Assembly: GCA_016874775.1 (NCBI GenBank)
Contig: VGTJ01000041.1
Coordinates: 1 to 35,314 of the forward strand
Direction: 5' to 3'
Length of the DNA: 35,314 nucleotides
Origin: Deltaproteobacteria bacterium
Lineage (GTDB): Bacteria > Desulfobacterota > Binatia > Bin18
Both the position numbers and the translations under genes were made by a program. Numbering within the stretch: position 1 is the stretch's first letter; every line of letters starts with the position of its first letter. Below, piece after piece: positions 13,710 to 20,921 of the stretch. A model generated the notes under the pieces. It saw nothing but the letters and a program-made list of their open reading frames with translations. It made no database searches and had not been told where the DNA came from.

Positions 13710-15266
13710 ATGAATACAGCGAACTTTCTGAGTATTCCTGGCATGATGTTTCCGGATCAGGAACTCATCGTTTTTGAAGGCACGCGCTTGACCTATGCAA
13801 GCGCTCTCGAACGCGTGCGACGGTTAGCAACGAGTCTGCAAGCCCTTGGGGTAAAGCCAGGCGACCGCGTAGCAGCACTACAGACCAATTCCAATCAATT
13901 CATTGAGACCTACTATGCAACGGCAACGTTGGGTGGGACGTTCGTGCCGCTCAATTACCGCGCTAAGCAGCCGGAAATTGAGTATATGGTCACCGCCGCC
14001 GATGTGAAGGTGCTGTTCGTTGGCTCTCGCTATGTTGACCAAATTAAGCAACTCCAGCCCAAGTTCACCAGTGTGAAGCACTACGTGGCGATGGAGGGGT
14101 CCTCACCCGGCATGTTGGATTTCGAGAAACTGGTGGACGATGGTTCGCCAGATATTGATGATGCTGAAGTCGACGAGAGTGACGTGACGATTCTCATGTA
14201 TACCAGTGGCACGACCTCGCTGCCGAAAGGCGTCATGCTCACGTATGGTGATTTCACCAACTATGTCGTCGGCACAGTTGAAATGGCCGATGGCAGCGAT
14301 CGCGGGACCTCACTGCTGTGCGCCCCGCTGTATCACATCGCTGGTACAGCCAACATCATGACTGCGATCTGGGCAGGCCGGAAGATCGTCGTCCTCAAAC
14401 AGTTTGATACCAAAGAATGGCTAGAGGCGGTCCACAAAGAAAAGATCACGCATGCGTTCGTCGTCCCGACGATGATGAAGCAGCTCATCGATCATCCTGA
14501 GTTCTCGAAATATGACATGTCGAGCCTGCAGAACCTCTCGTATGGTGGCGCACCAATGCCGTTCCCGGTGATTCGCAAAGCGATTGAGTCCTTCCCGCCA
14601 GGGACCGGCTTTGTCAATGCCTTCGGACAAACTGAAACGACCTCGACTCTCACCGTGCTTGGTCCTGCTGATCATCGCCTCGATGGTCCACCAGCCGAAG
14701 TGGAGCGTAATCTCAAACGTCTCACGTCTGTGGGTCTGCCGTTGCCGGACGTGGAAGTGCAAGTGTTGGATGACGACAACAAGCAGATGCCAGCCAATGA
14801 GATTGGGGAAGTCGTCATTCGCACGCCACGCGTCATGAAAGGCTACGCTGGTCAGGAAAGCGCCACTGCTGCGTTGCTGGATGCTGATGGCTGGCTCCAT
14901 ACGCGCGACATGGGCTATCTCGATGAAGATGGCTATGTGTATCTCGTTGGCCGTAAAGACGACATTATTATTCGCGGTGGTGAGAACATTGCTCCAGCGG
15001 AGATCGAAGCAGTGTTGCACGCTCATCCTTCGGTTGATGAAGCGGCAGTGATCGGTGTTCCTGACGTTGACTGGGGACAAAAGATCGCCGCGTTTGTCGC
15101 GTTACGTCCTGGCAAAACCGCATCAGACGGTGAACTTTCTGACTTCTGTAAGCAACGGCTCGCCAGTTTCAAGAAGCCCGAGATCATTCGCTTTGTTGAT
15201 GCGTTACCCAAGAACCCATTGGGCAAGATTCTCAAGAAAGAGTTGAAAGCCCAGTTTACGGAATAA
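13710..15266 (+). CDS. Acyl-CoA synthetase (AMP-forming, ANL superfamily)
   Basis: A 518-residue adenylate-forming ligase. It activates a carboxylic acid as acyl-AMP and then forms the CoA thioester. Motifs in order: the P-loop A3 TSGTTSLPKG (165-174), where the usual TSGTTGxPKG glycine is Ser170; APLYHIAG; A5 FGQTETTS; A7 GWLHTRDMGYLDEDGYVYLVGRKDD; A8 RGGENIAPAEIE; and A10 PKNPLGKIL with the catalytic lysine K506. A taaggag site lies 6 bp before the ATG. It sits between two crotonases, so the acid it activates is likely fed to beta-oxidation-like steps. Chain length or aromatic preference cannot be stated from the sequence. Confidence 0.93.
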   Translation: MNTANFLSIPGMMFPDQELIVFEGTRLTYASALERVRRLATSLQALGVKPGDRVAALQTNSNQFIETYYATATLGGTFVPLNYRAKQPEIEYMVTAADVKVLFVGSRYVDQIKQLQPKFTSVKHYVAMEGSSPGMLDFEKLVDDGSPDIDDAEVDESDVTILMYTSGTTSLPKGVMLTYGDFTNYVVGTVEMADGSDRGTSLLCAPLYHIAGTANIMTAIWAGRKIVVLKQFDTKEWLEAVHKEKITHAFVVPTMMKQLIDHPEFSKYDMSSLQNLSYGGAPMPFPVIRKAIESFPPGTGFVNAFGQTETTSTLTVLGPADHRLDGPPAEVERNLKRLTSVGLPLPDVEVQVLDDDNKQMPANEIGEVVIRTPRVMKGYAGQESATAALLDADGWLHTRDMGYLDEDGYVYLVGRKDDIIIRGGENIAPAEIEAVLHAHPSVDEAAVIGVPDVDWGQKIAAFVALRPGKTASDGELSDFCKQRLASFKKPEIIRFVDALPKNPLGKILKKELKAQFTE

Positions 15267-15272
15267 TTCCCC

Positions 15273-15300
15273 GTAGGGGCGCACGGCCGTGCGCCCCTAC
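15273..15300. repeat. 28-bp perfect palindrome, copy 2
   Basis: Identical to 11219-11246, beginning 6 bp after the acyl-CoA ligase stop. No T-tract follows. The next gene starts 18 bp downstream, so the hairpin would lie in the ligase-crotonase transcript. Confidence 0.8.
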
Positions 15301-15318
15301 AAACATACGGCTGTACCA

Positions 15319-16098
15319 TTGTCTTCCAATCTCACCTACCAACAACGCGGTAAAGTCGCGTGGATTCAGCTCTGCCGCCCCGCTTCCGGGAATAGACTCA
15401 CGCCAGACATGGCCGCAGAGTTAACCGCTTTCTGTCAGACAGCCGAAGATGACGACACTGTTGAGCTTGTTGTTCTCACTGGGAACGGTACGAGTTTTTG
15501 TCTTGGACTTGAGTACACAACCGACAAAACCGGAACTGCTACAGCACAAGACATTCAAGCGCAGTTTGGCGAGTTACGTTGCGTCGAAGCTCTCGCGGCA
15601 ATCACCAAGCCTACACTGGCTGCTCTTAACGGTGATGCGCTAGGAGTCGGCTTAGAACTCGCGCTAGCTTGCGATCTACGAGTGGCAATAGAAAGTGCAC
15701 GTTTTGCTCTGCCACACATTGCGCAAGGACTCATACCGTTCGGTGGCGGTACGCAGCGCTTACCACGGCTTGTAGGTCAAGCCAAAGCGCTCGAATTAAT
15801 TTTGCTCGGTGAAAGTATCGATGCCCAGGAAGCACAACGGATTGGGTTAGTGACCACCGCTGTTCCAGCGTCGACGTTCACAACCCGTGTTGATGAGGTA
15901 GTACAAAATCTGCTAGAGAAAGGACCCATTGCTCTACGTCTGGGTAAAGAAGCCGTGCACAAAGCGATGGATCTCACCCTAGATCAGGGTCTGCGCTTAG
16001 AAGAAGATTTGTATGCATTGCTGCAAACCACCCAGGATCGAGCAGAAGGAGTTCGCGCATTTCTGGGCAAAAAGAAGCCCACGTTTGTTGGACAGTAG
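15319..16098 (+). CDS. Crotonase family protein, second glutamate replaced
   Basis: About 259 residues if it starts at TTG 15319 (LSSNLTYQQRGKVAW). An in-frame GTG at 15289 falls inside the palindrome, and neither start has a Shine-Dalgarno, so the start is uncertain. The oxyanion loop SFCLGLEY and GVGLELALACDLRVA are present, the latter with the first catalytic glutamate. The second position reads LPHIAQGLIPFGGGTQRLP, with His where hydratases have Glu. The N-terminal WIQLCRPASGNRLT replaces the usual NRPxxxNAL. It may be an isomerase, a hydrolase or a hydratase with altered chemistry. It is likely in one operon with the ligase and the upstream hydratase. Confidence 0.85.
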   Translation: MSSNLTYQQRGKVAWIQLCRPASGNRLTPDMAAELTAFCQTAEDDDTVELVVLTGNGTSFCLGLEYTTDKTGTATAQDIQAQFGELRCVEALAAITKPTLAALNGDALGVGLELALACDLRVAIESARFALPHIAQGLIPFGGGTQRLPRLVGQAKALELILLGESIDAQEAQRIGLVTTAVPASTFTTRVDEVVQNLLEKGPIALRLGKEAVHKAMDLTLDQGLRLEEDLYALLQTTQDRAEGVRAFLGKKKPTFVGQ

Positions 16099-16123
16099 TC
16101 ATTTTCTACAGGAGGGAAATCCC

Positions 16124-16240
16124 ATGGCAAACCAAATCGGCAAAATGTATCTCTGCGAGAAATGCAACTCGCAGGTTATCGTCACGAAGGGCGGTAACGG
16201 AACCATTAAGTGTTGTGGCGGGGAAATGAAGAAGAAATAA
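16124..16240 (+). CDS. Desulforedoxin-like miniprotein (38 aa)
   Basis: A 38-residue frame 25 bp after the crotonase stop with a strong ribosome site (aggaggga, 6 bp). It reads MANQIGKMYLCEKCNSQVIV then TKGGNGTIKCCGGEMKKK. C11-x2-C14 and C30-C31 give the four-cysteine iron site of desulforedoxin. Length (36-38 residues) matches the free-standing family. It is paralogous to the 46-residue protein at 11042 (shared G-K-x-Y-x-C-E-x-C and CC-x-x-x-M), but lacks the fifth cysteine. An octamer hairpin that could act as terminator follows directly. Confidence 0.88.
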   Translation: MANQIGKMYLCEKCNSQVIVTKGGNGTIKCCGGEMKKK

Positions 16241-16248
16241 CGATAAAA

Positions 16249-16349
16249 GAGTCTAGGAGTCTGAGAGTCTGAAAGAGTCTAGGAGTCTAGGAGTCTAGGA
16301 GTCAAAAAAAGAACAAACAAAAAACTCCCTGTTTTTGACTCCTAGACTC
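16249..16349. repeat. Octamer array GAGTCTAG with inverted partner
   Basis: 8-bp units: GAGTCTAG, GAGTCTGA, GAGTCTGA, AA, then GAGTCTAG three times and GAGTC (16249-16303). After a 33-bp A/T-rich loop, GACTCCTAGACTC (16337-16349) is the exact complement of 16291-16303. cttttctcccttttttattt follows, so the 13-bp stem could terminate transcription of the desulforedoxin-like gene. Confidence 0.8.
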
Positions 16350-16445
16350 TTTTCTCCCTTTTTTATTTCTGGCTTGCAGCACCTTTGTACTGTCGCTATA
16401 TTGTGGACTCATAAGGTCCAAGAACACTGGCGAGGATACAAAAGC

Positions 16446-16742
16446 ATGGCTGCTCCAATCACAGCCGAAGAGATTCACTCACTCATTACGCAAGCGATTC
16501 CTGACGCGCAGGTGCAAGTGCGCGATACCACTGGTGGCGGCGATCACTACGAAGCTTTCGTCGTTTCCCCTTCATTCGTCGGCAAGACTAAAGTCAATCG
16601 ACACCGCATGGTCTACGGTGCTTTACAAGACGCGATGGTGCAACGCATTCACGCACTCGCCTTGACCACGCTTACCCCGGAAGAATTACAACAAGAACAG
16701 GCCTCCCAAGTCGTCAACATTCAAACCCGTAAACCCCGTTAA
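16446..16742 (+). CDS. BolA family protein
   Basis: A 98-residue BolA-like protein. These bind monothiol glutaredoxins and share a [2Fe-2S] cluster, serving in Fe-S trafficking or iron sensing. It starts at ATG 16446, 10 bp after gagga. The class II KH-like fold is seen as an N-terminal helix EEIHSLITQAIPDAQVQV, the loop GGGDHYEAFVVSPSF (candidate cluster ligand H34), the helix-turn NRHRMVYGALQDAM and a final conserved His (about H69) before LALTTLTPEE. The Grx4 gene begins 16 bp after its stop, the classical BolA-Grx pair. The two surely form one operon. Confidence 0.92.
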   Translation: MAAPITAEEIHSLITQAIPDAQVQVRDTTGGGDHYEAFVVSPSFVGKTKVNRHRMVYGALQDAMVQRIHALALTTLTPEELQQEQASQVVNIQTRKPR

Positions 16743-16758
16743 GGAGAAGGAGTCACCC

Positions 16759-17079
16759 ATGGCAGAAGACGTTCTTAAGAAGATCGACGAGCAGGTAAAA
16801 CAACATAAGATCATGCTGTACATGAAGGGAACCCCGGATTTCCCGATGTGTGGCTTCTCCGCTGCCACCATCCAGGTATTGGATTCGTACCAGGTTGAGT
16901 ACGCCAGCTTGAACGTGCTCGACAACCCCGAGATCCGTGACGGGATCAAACGCTACTCCAATTGGCCGACGATTCCTCAGCTGTATATTAACGGTGAGTT
17001 TGTCGGTGGCTGCGACATCGTGCGCGAGATGCACGCCAAAGGCGAATTAGAGCCGTTGATTCGCGCAGCACAGAGTTAA
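16759..17079 (+). CDS. grxD: Monothiol glutaredoxin, Grx4/GrxD type
   Basis: A 106-residue single-domain monothiol glutaredoxin. The active site is GTPDFPMCGFS with C31 and the invariant CGFS. Other family marks are IMLYMKGTP, the WPTIPQLYING cis-Pro loop and FVGGCDIVREM, the glutathione site. Such proteins hold a glutathione-ligated [2Fe-2S] cluster and hand it on or exchange it with BolA. aaggagaaggag precedes the start. A good terminator follows at 17123. Together with YgfZ-like, BolA and the two four-cysteine miniproteins, this puts several Fe/Fe-S proteins within 6 kb. Confidence 0.95.
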   Translation: MAEDVLKKIDEQVKQHKIMLYMKGTPDFPMCGFSAATIQVLDSYQVEYASLNVLDNPEIRDGIKRYSNWPTIPQLYINGEFVGGCDIVREMHAKGELEPLIRAAQS

Positions 17080-17122
17080 GCTTTCTGTAGCGTGTGCTGT
17101 GCGCACGAGCAACGTTATCTGC

Positions 17123-17163
17123 AAAAGGGCAGGCTTCTTACGCAACCTGCCCTTTTCTTTTTC
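17123..17163 (+). terminator. Rho-independent terminator of bolA-grxD
   Basis: aaaagggcagg (17123-17133) pairs perfectly with cctgccctttt (17146-17156) over 11 bp, with a 12-nt loop and a continuing ctttttcccc tail. Confidence 0.85.
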
Positions 17164-17202
17164 CCCTTCCCTTTAGCCAACAAATTAACTACAGTTCATC
17201 TC

Positions 17203-17793
17203 ATGCCCACCGAGACTGCTTTCATTTCGACCGAGATCTTCACACAAGAAGAATTCAAGCGCTGGTTGGATGAACGACCTTCATCAGACATCAACCACTA
17301 CGAGTTGCTACGAAGAAGAATTGTCATGAATCCGCCTGCCGCCTGGCCACATGGATCAGTAGAATCTAACATCCACATACCTCTCGGAACATTTGTTCGC
17401 ACTCACAAATTGGGAATCGTTTTAGGTTCCAGTACAGGTTACGATTTACCCTCTGGCGATACTGTCGAACCAGATATTTCCTTTATTGCTGCAGAACGTT
17501 TTGCTGCCGGGCCAGAGCCACAAGAGGGCAAATTTATCCGTATCGTACCCAGCCTCGCGATAGAAATTCTTTCACCGGCAACAGCGCATAGAGATCGCAC
17601 GGAGAAAAAAGCAATCTACGAAGAGAACGGCGTCGAGGAGTATTGGATCGTCGATACGAAACGACGCGAAGTGACACTGTATCACTTGTCAAGCAAACGC
17701 TTCGGACGTGGGAAAGTCTACACCGGAAAGGACACGATACGATCACGGGTGCTGGCAGGTTTCACACTCTCAGTGAAAGAGGTATTTGCGTAA
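17203..17793 (+). CDS. Uma2 family (DUF820) putative endonuclease
   Basis: A 196-residue Uma2 protein starting at ATG 17203, downstream of the grxD terminator. The PD-(D/E)xK-type core is visible: YELLRRRIVMNPPA, TGYDLPSGDTVEPDISFI, LAIEILSPATAHRDRTEKKA and YEENGVEEYWIVD. The family is highly expanded in cyanobacteria and some other phyla and is often linked to mobile DNA; its true substrate is unsettled. It is convergent with the deacetylase-like gene, 19 bp between stops. Confidence 0.88.
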   Translation: MPTETAFISTEIFTQEEFKRWLDERPSSDINHYELLRRRIVMNPPAAWPHGSVESNIHIPLGTFVRTHKLGIVLGSSTGYDLPSGDTVEPDISFIAAERFAAGPEPQEGKFIRIVPSLAIEILSPATAHRDRTEKKAIYEENGVEEYWIVDTKRREVTLYHLSSKRFGRGKVYTGKDTIRSRVLAGFTLSVKEVFA

Positions 17794-17812
17794 TCGGAGC
17801 GTGCTCCTTTCT

Positions 17813-19687
17813 TTACAACCCCGACACGTATCGTAGCTGGACTGTCACCTGCTGTGCAGCAGGTGACAGAGGAAAAACCACTTGCCGGTTCTCAGCCGAC
17901 AGTTTTGCTTCCCCCATAACCGCCTCAATCCAGCGTGCAAACTCAAAAGTCAATCCACGCACTTCCTCTTCTGCTTTGACCGTTAACAAAATCGTCTGGG
18001 GCTCTTCCGTCACATCAACACGCCACCACAAGCGATCACGGGCCCGCCAAAATTGAGCGAAGTTCTCCACCGTAGAGACCGTTATGCCTTTTGGCAGTGA
18101 CCGTAAAATAGTCTCTTCGACAGGAAAGTTCCGCTGCGGGTCATCAGGATCAATCATGATTCCCGTCGGCGCTCCGTTATCGTCATTCGCACGAATCACC
18201 TCAAGCGCGGTCGTTGTTAGGTCAGCAAGTTGCTGCTTGTCAACGTCTTCAAGAGCGATCGGAAACTCATAGATTCCGCTGTCTTCCGCAAACCCAAGCT
18301 CAAGGGGAAGCGCGTACGGAAAGTTAGTGAGGACTTCTCCAGTCGTAAATGACGAATCAAACTCATAGCCGCTACGCTGCAGGACTTCCGGCAGTGAGGG
18401 CGGTACATGCAAATGTGCCGCGCGGAATGTACGTGTGCGCTGTTGCGGAACTTCACCATCAAGGAGTTCTTTACTGACCCGGACTTCACCAAATACAGTG
18501 CCCCCAAGTCCGCGCCTGGCACTTTTTGCGTATGGCCGATACGTGGCAAACGTCTCCTCGCCTGTTCCAACCGGAAACATGTGGAAGATATGCGGATGGA
18601 CGACAGAGTGACTGCCAAGTTCAAAACCATCGATTTTGAGCTGCCGAATGTGATCAAGATTCTTACCGGAGAAAAATCCCCAACTGGTCCCATCATTCAC
18701 GTACTTCGTTTGAATGAAAAAAGTGCTCGCTATGCCACGTTGCTTCTCCATCGCAGCAAACTGTGTTGCCCCACGCACCGCCTTCTCCCAATCAACATTG
18801 TGAGATAAGAGAATAACCGACCGCTGACCATGAGGCATCGTAGCGACGCGAATCCAGTCAGCAATAGACGTTTCATACCAGGCCCGTAATAAGAGCAGCC
18901 AGACATCGGTTCCCGGTTCAAATCCGTTCACGTAGTGACGATGTGCATCAAAATCACGGTTGGTTTGATTGCGGAGAATCACATCGTCAAGGTTGACCCC
19001 ACAGAGATATACTCGCCCCTTCCCTACACTTTTTCCTAACAGCGCAGGAGTGCCGTCATCAAAGTGAGCCAGAATTTCGGAACTCTTGTCGGAGAGGTAG
19101 CCATGCGTCCAGAAGGCGTCCTCTACTTTGCGACCTTTCAACCACACTTCTTTTTCTTCGGGACGATCAAGGTAGCGCAAGATCGGGTCGTGCCCACTGA
19201 ACGTCACGCGCTGGCGCGTCTGCAAGGGGAGGAATTGATAGAAACCGAAGATCGGTTTGAATACCCCCCAAAACACATTTTGTGCGAAGATCGTTCCACC
19301 ATTCTCGACATAGGCCAGTAGTTGCTGGGCTTGCGCCTCAGAGAACGTTGTGGCGTCAATATCCGGGAAAATGACGAGGTGCCGATGTTGCACAGCCTGA
19401 TCAAGGTCTACAGTAATGAAAAAGGGAATGCCCATTTGCCGAAAGGCATGCACGAGGCTGAGAGGAGAGCGGGAGGTATCAGTCCAGAGGACGGCAACCT
19501 GTAAAGCGAACGCTGCAGAGAATTGTTGGAGAAAATCCGTCGACGCGCGTTGGAGCGGAAGGAGCGGGACGGATGCAGGACGGAGATCTGGAATAAGAGA
19601 ACGCTGCCATGTGAGATATGCGACTCGGACCGTAAGCAAGAGCGCAAGGACAATCAAGATTCGCGCGGTCGTACCAAGGTTCTTCAT
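17813..19687 (-). CDS. Polysaccharide deacetylase-like membrane-anchored protein
   Basis: A 624-residue protein. N-terminus: one hydrophobic segment (about 9-25), a signal anchor. Residues 60-270 resemble a glutamine-amidotransferase-like or DUF4350-type fold, with VAVLWTDTSRSPL, HLVIFPDIDATT and LLAYVENGGTIF, but no catalytic Cys-His pair was identified. A NodB-like deacetylase domain follows: strand VILLSHNVDW (in place of the usual TFDDG), then GFELGSHSVVHP with the HxxxH metal motif, then GYEFDSSF. A beta-rich C-terminal tail ends it. It probably acts on an envelope polysaccharide at the outer face of the membrane. A 28-nt near-perfect palindrome (17842-17869) is embedded in its last codons. 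Confidence 0.7.
   Translation of the reverse strand: MKNLGTTARILIVLALLLTVRVAYLTWQRSLIPDLRPASVPLLPLQRASTDFLQQFSAAFALQVAVLWTDTSRSPLSLVHAFRQMGIPFFITVDLDQAVQHRHLVIFPDIDATTFSEAQAQQLLAYVENGGTIFAQNVFWGVFKPIFGFYQFLPLQTRQRVTFSGHDPILRYLDRPEEKEVWLKGRKVEDAFWTHGYLSDKSSEILAHFDDGTPALLGKSVGKGRVYLCGVNLDDVILRNQTNRDFDAHRHYVNGFEPGTDVWLLLLRAWYETSIADWIRVATMPHGQRSVILLSHNVDWEKAVRGATQFAAMEKQRGIASTFFIQTKYVNDGTSWGFFSGKNLDHIRQLKIDGFELGSHSVVHPHIFHMFPVGTGEETFATYRPYAKSARRGLGGTVFGEVRVSKELLDGEVPQQRTRTFRAAHLHVPPSLPEVLQRSGYEFDSSFTTGEVLTNFPYALPLELGFAEDSGIYEFPIALEDVDKQQLADLTTTALEVIRANDDNGAPTGIMIDPDDPQRNFPVEETILRSLPKGITVSTVENFAQFWRARDRLWWRVDVTEEPQTILLTVKAEEEVRGLTFEFARWIEAVMGEAKLSAENRQVVFPLSPAAQQVTVQLRYVSGL
17842..17869. repeat. 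28-nt palindrome in the deacetylase gene's 3' end
   Basis: ctgtcacctgctg (17842-17854) and cagcaggtgacag (17857-17869) are perfect 13-bp complements around a 2-nt centre. It codes part of the C-terminal strand (S-P-A-A-Q-Q-V-T-V), so it is constrained both as protein and as hairpin. Confidence 0.7.
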
Positions 19688-19787
19688 GCACTCATGCTCT
19701 ACTTTTCCCTCAGTTTACAACTTGTGAGCAGCAAAAGACAGCAGCGGGAACTACCAACCGAGAGCAGACGAGGGACGCCGGGAGAAA

Positions 19788-20756
19788 TTATACCGCGGTG
19801 GCAGAGGAAGTGCTTCGCTCATGGCGCCGGACGAGCATCTCGGCGTTTCTCTCAACGGATTCCGGTCCTTTCCTGCATGCCTCGAAAAAAACGGCAAAAT
19901 AGCTGCGATCGACTACAGCTTGCTGTCGGACGATTTCTGGCAATAACTCTTTGTGCAGCTTTTGCAGGTTGTACCACGGCACTCCGGGATACACGTGGTG
20001 ACCAATATGGTAATTGATATTGTTCCAGAAGAAGCTGTTTACCTGGTTACTGATAATCGTGCGGGTCCCGGCAAGTTGTCCAGCATCCCAGGGAGTTTCA
20101 TAATGCTCAGCAATGAAGCGCACGCTGTTCAAGAGGGAAAAGATATAGCCAGGAATCAGCCACAGGCGCAGGAATTTGCCAAGGAGGCCGTGTTGTGCGG
20201 TCCACAGAATCAGACCAGTATACACCACGACCCGGAGAGACAATTCAAAAAGATGGATCAGTAGCCGCCGACCACGAAATTGTTGGGCAGGATCAATGAA
20301 GTTGAACTGCAGGATCGTCAGAATTCCACCAATCACAAGATAGGCATAAAAGAGGGCAAAATCGCCGAGTCCGCGTTTTCCCATAGTGAAAGCGTCAGGA
20401 TCTTTGAAGGTGCGATTATAGCGATGGTGCTCCAAGTGATCTTCTTTGAACGAGATAAAGGTAACGATGATGGGCAGCGTAGAAAAAATGCCAAACGCCC
20501 AGTTCTTCCAGCGCTTCTTAAACAGCACACTATGTGTGCAGTCGTGCATGAAGGTCACGATACTCATCCACAAATAGCCGATCCCTGCATACATGAGCCA
20601 ACGCACCCAGGTATGCTCGGTATTCCAGGCGACGCACCCTGCGCTCACGATCATCGCATAGAACAGCGGGATTTTGAGGTTGTGATACCAGGTGTGTTGA
20701 TAGAGCTCCCGCAGAACTGCAGGGGGAATTTTGGGGGGAGGGGTTACGTCAGGCAT
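19788..20756 (-). CDS. Fatty acid desaturase family protein
   Basis: A 322-residue integral membrane di-iron desaturase/hydroxylase. The three histidine boxes are HDCTHS (71-76), HLEHHR (107-112) and HIGHH (250-254). Hydrophobic pairs flank them (about 33-48, 55-70, 88-104, 134-150, 176-192). RFIAEHYETP before the third box resembles the desaturase branch that includes carotenoid and lipid hydroxylases. Substrate is not fixed by sequence; an acyl-lipid or acyl-CoA is likely. No ferredoxin or reductase is adjacent. A dispersed inverted repeat lies 62 bp upstream of its start. Confidence 0.9.
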   Translation of the reverse strand: MPDVTPPPKIPPAVLRELYQHTWYHNLKIPLFYAMIVSAGCVAWNTEHTWVRWLMYAGIGYLWMSIVTFMHDCTHSVLFKKRWKNWAFGIFSTLPIIVTFISFKEDHLEHHRYNRTFKDPDAFTMGKRGLGDFALFYAYLVIGGILTILQFNFIDPAQQFRGRRLLIHLFELSLRVVVYTGLILWTAQHGLLGKFLRLWLIPGYIFSLLNSVRFIAEHYETPWDAGQLAGTRTIISNQVNSFFWNNINYHIGHHVYPGVPWYNLQKLHKELLPEIVRQQAVVDRSYFAVFFEACRKGPESVERNAEMLVRRHERSTSSATAV

Positions 20757-20817
20757 TGGGCGTTGAGCTCTGTCTTCTACAGTTTGTGTAAGGGCTCTGT
20801 CCGTTTACCAGTAAAAT

Positions 20818-20899
20818 GTCATTGCGAGCGAAGCGAAGCAATCTCGGGGGAGGGGTGGAAGGAACGAGATTGCTTCGTCGCTTCACTCCTCGCAATGAC
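20818..20899. repeat. gtcattgcgag...ctcgcaatgac inverted repeat
   Basis: Arm gtcattgcgagcgaagcgaagcaatctcg (20818-20846) and its near complement (20865-20899) enclose 18 bp. It fills the gap between the desaturase start and the ThDP enzyme stop. From memory, similar gtcattgcgaggagcgaagcg repeats are scattered in many bacterial genomes. Confidence 0.75.
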
Positions 20900-20921
20900 C
20901 TAAAGCCGTCGGAACGTACTA

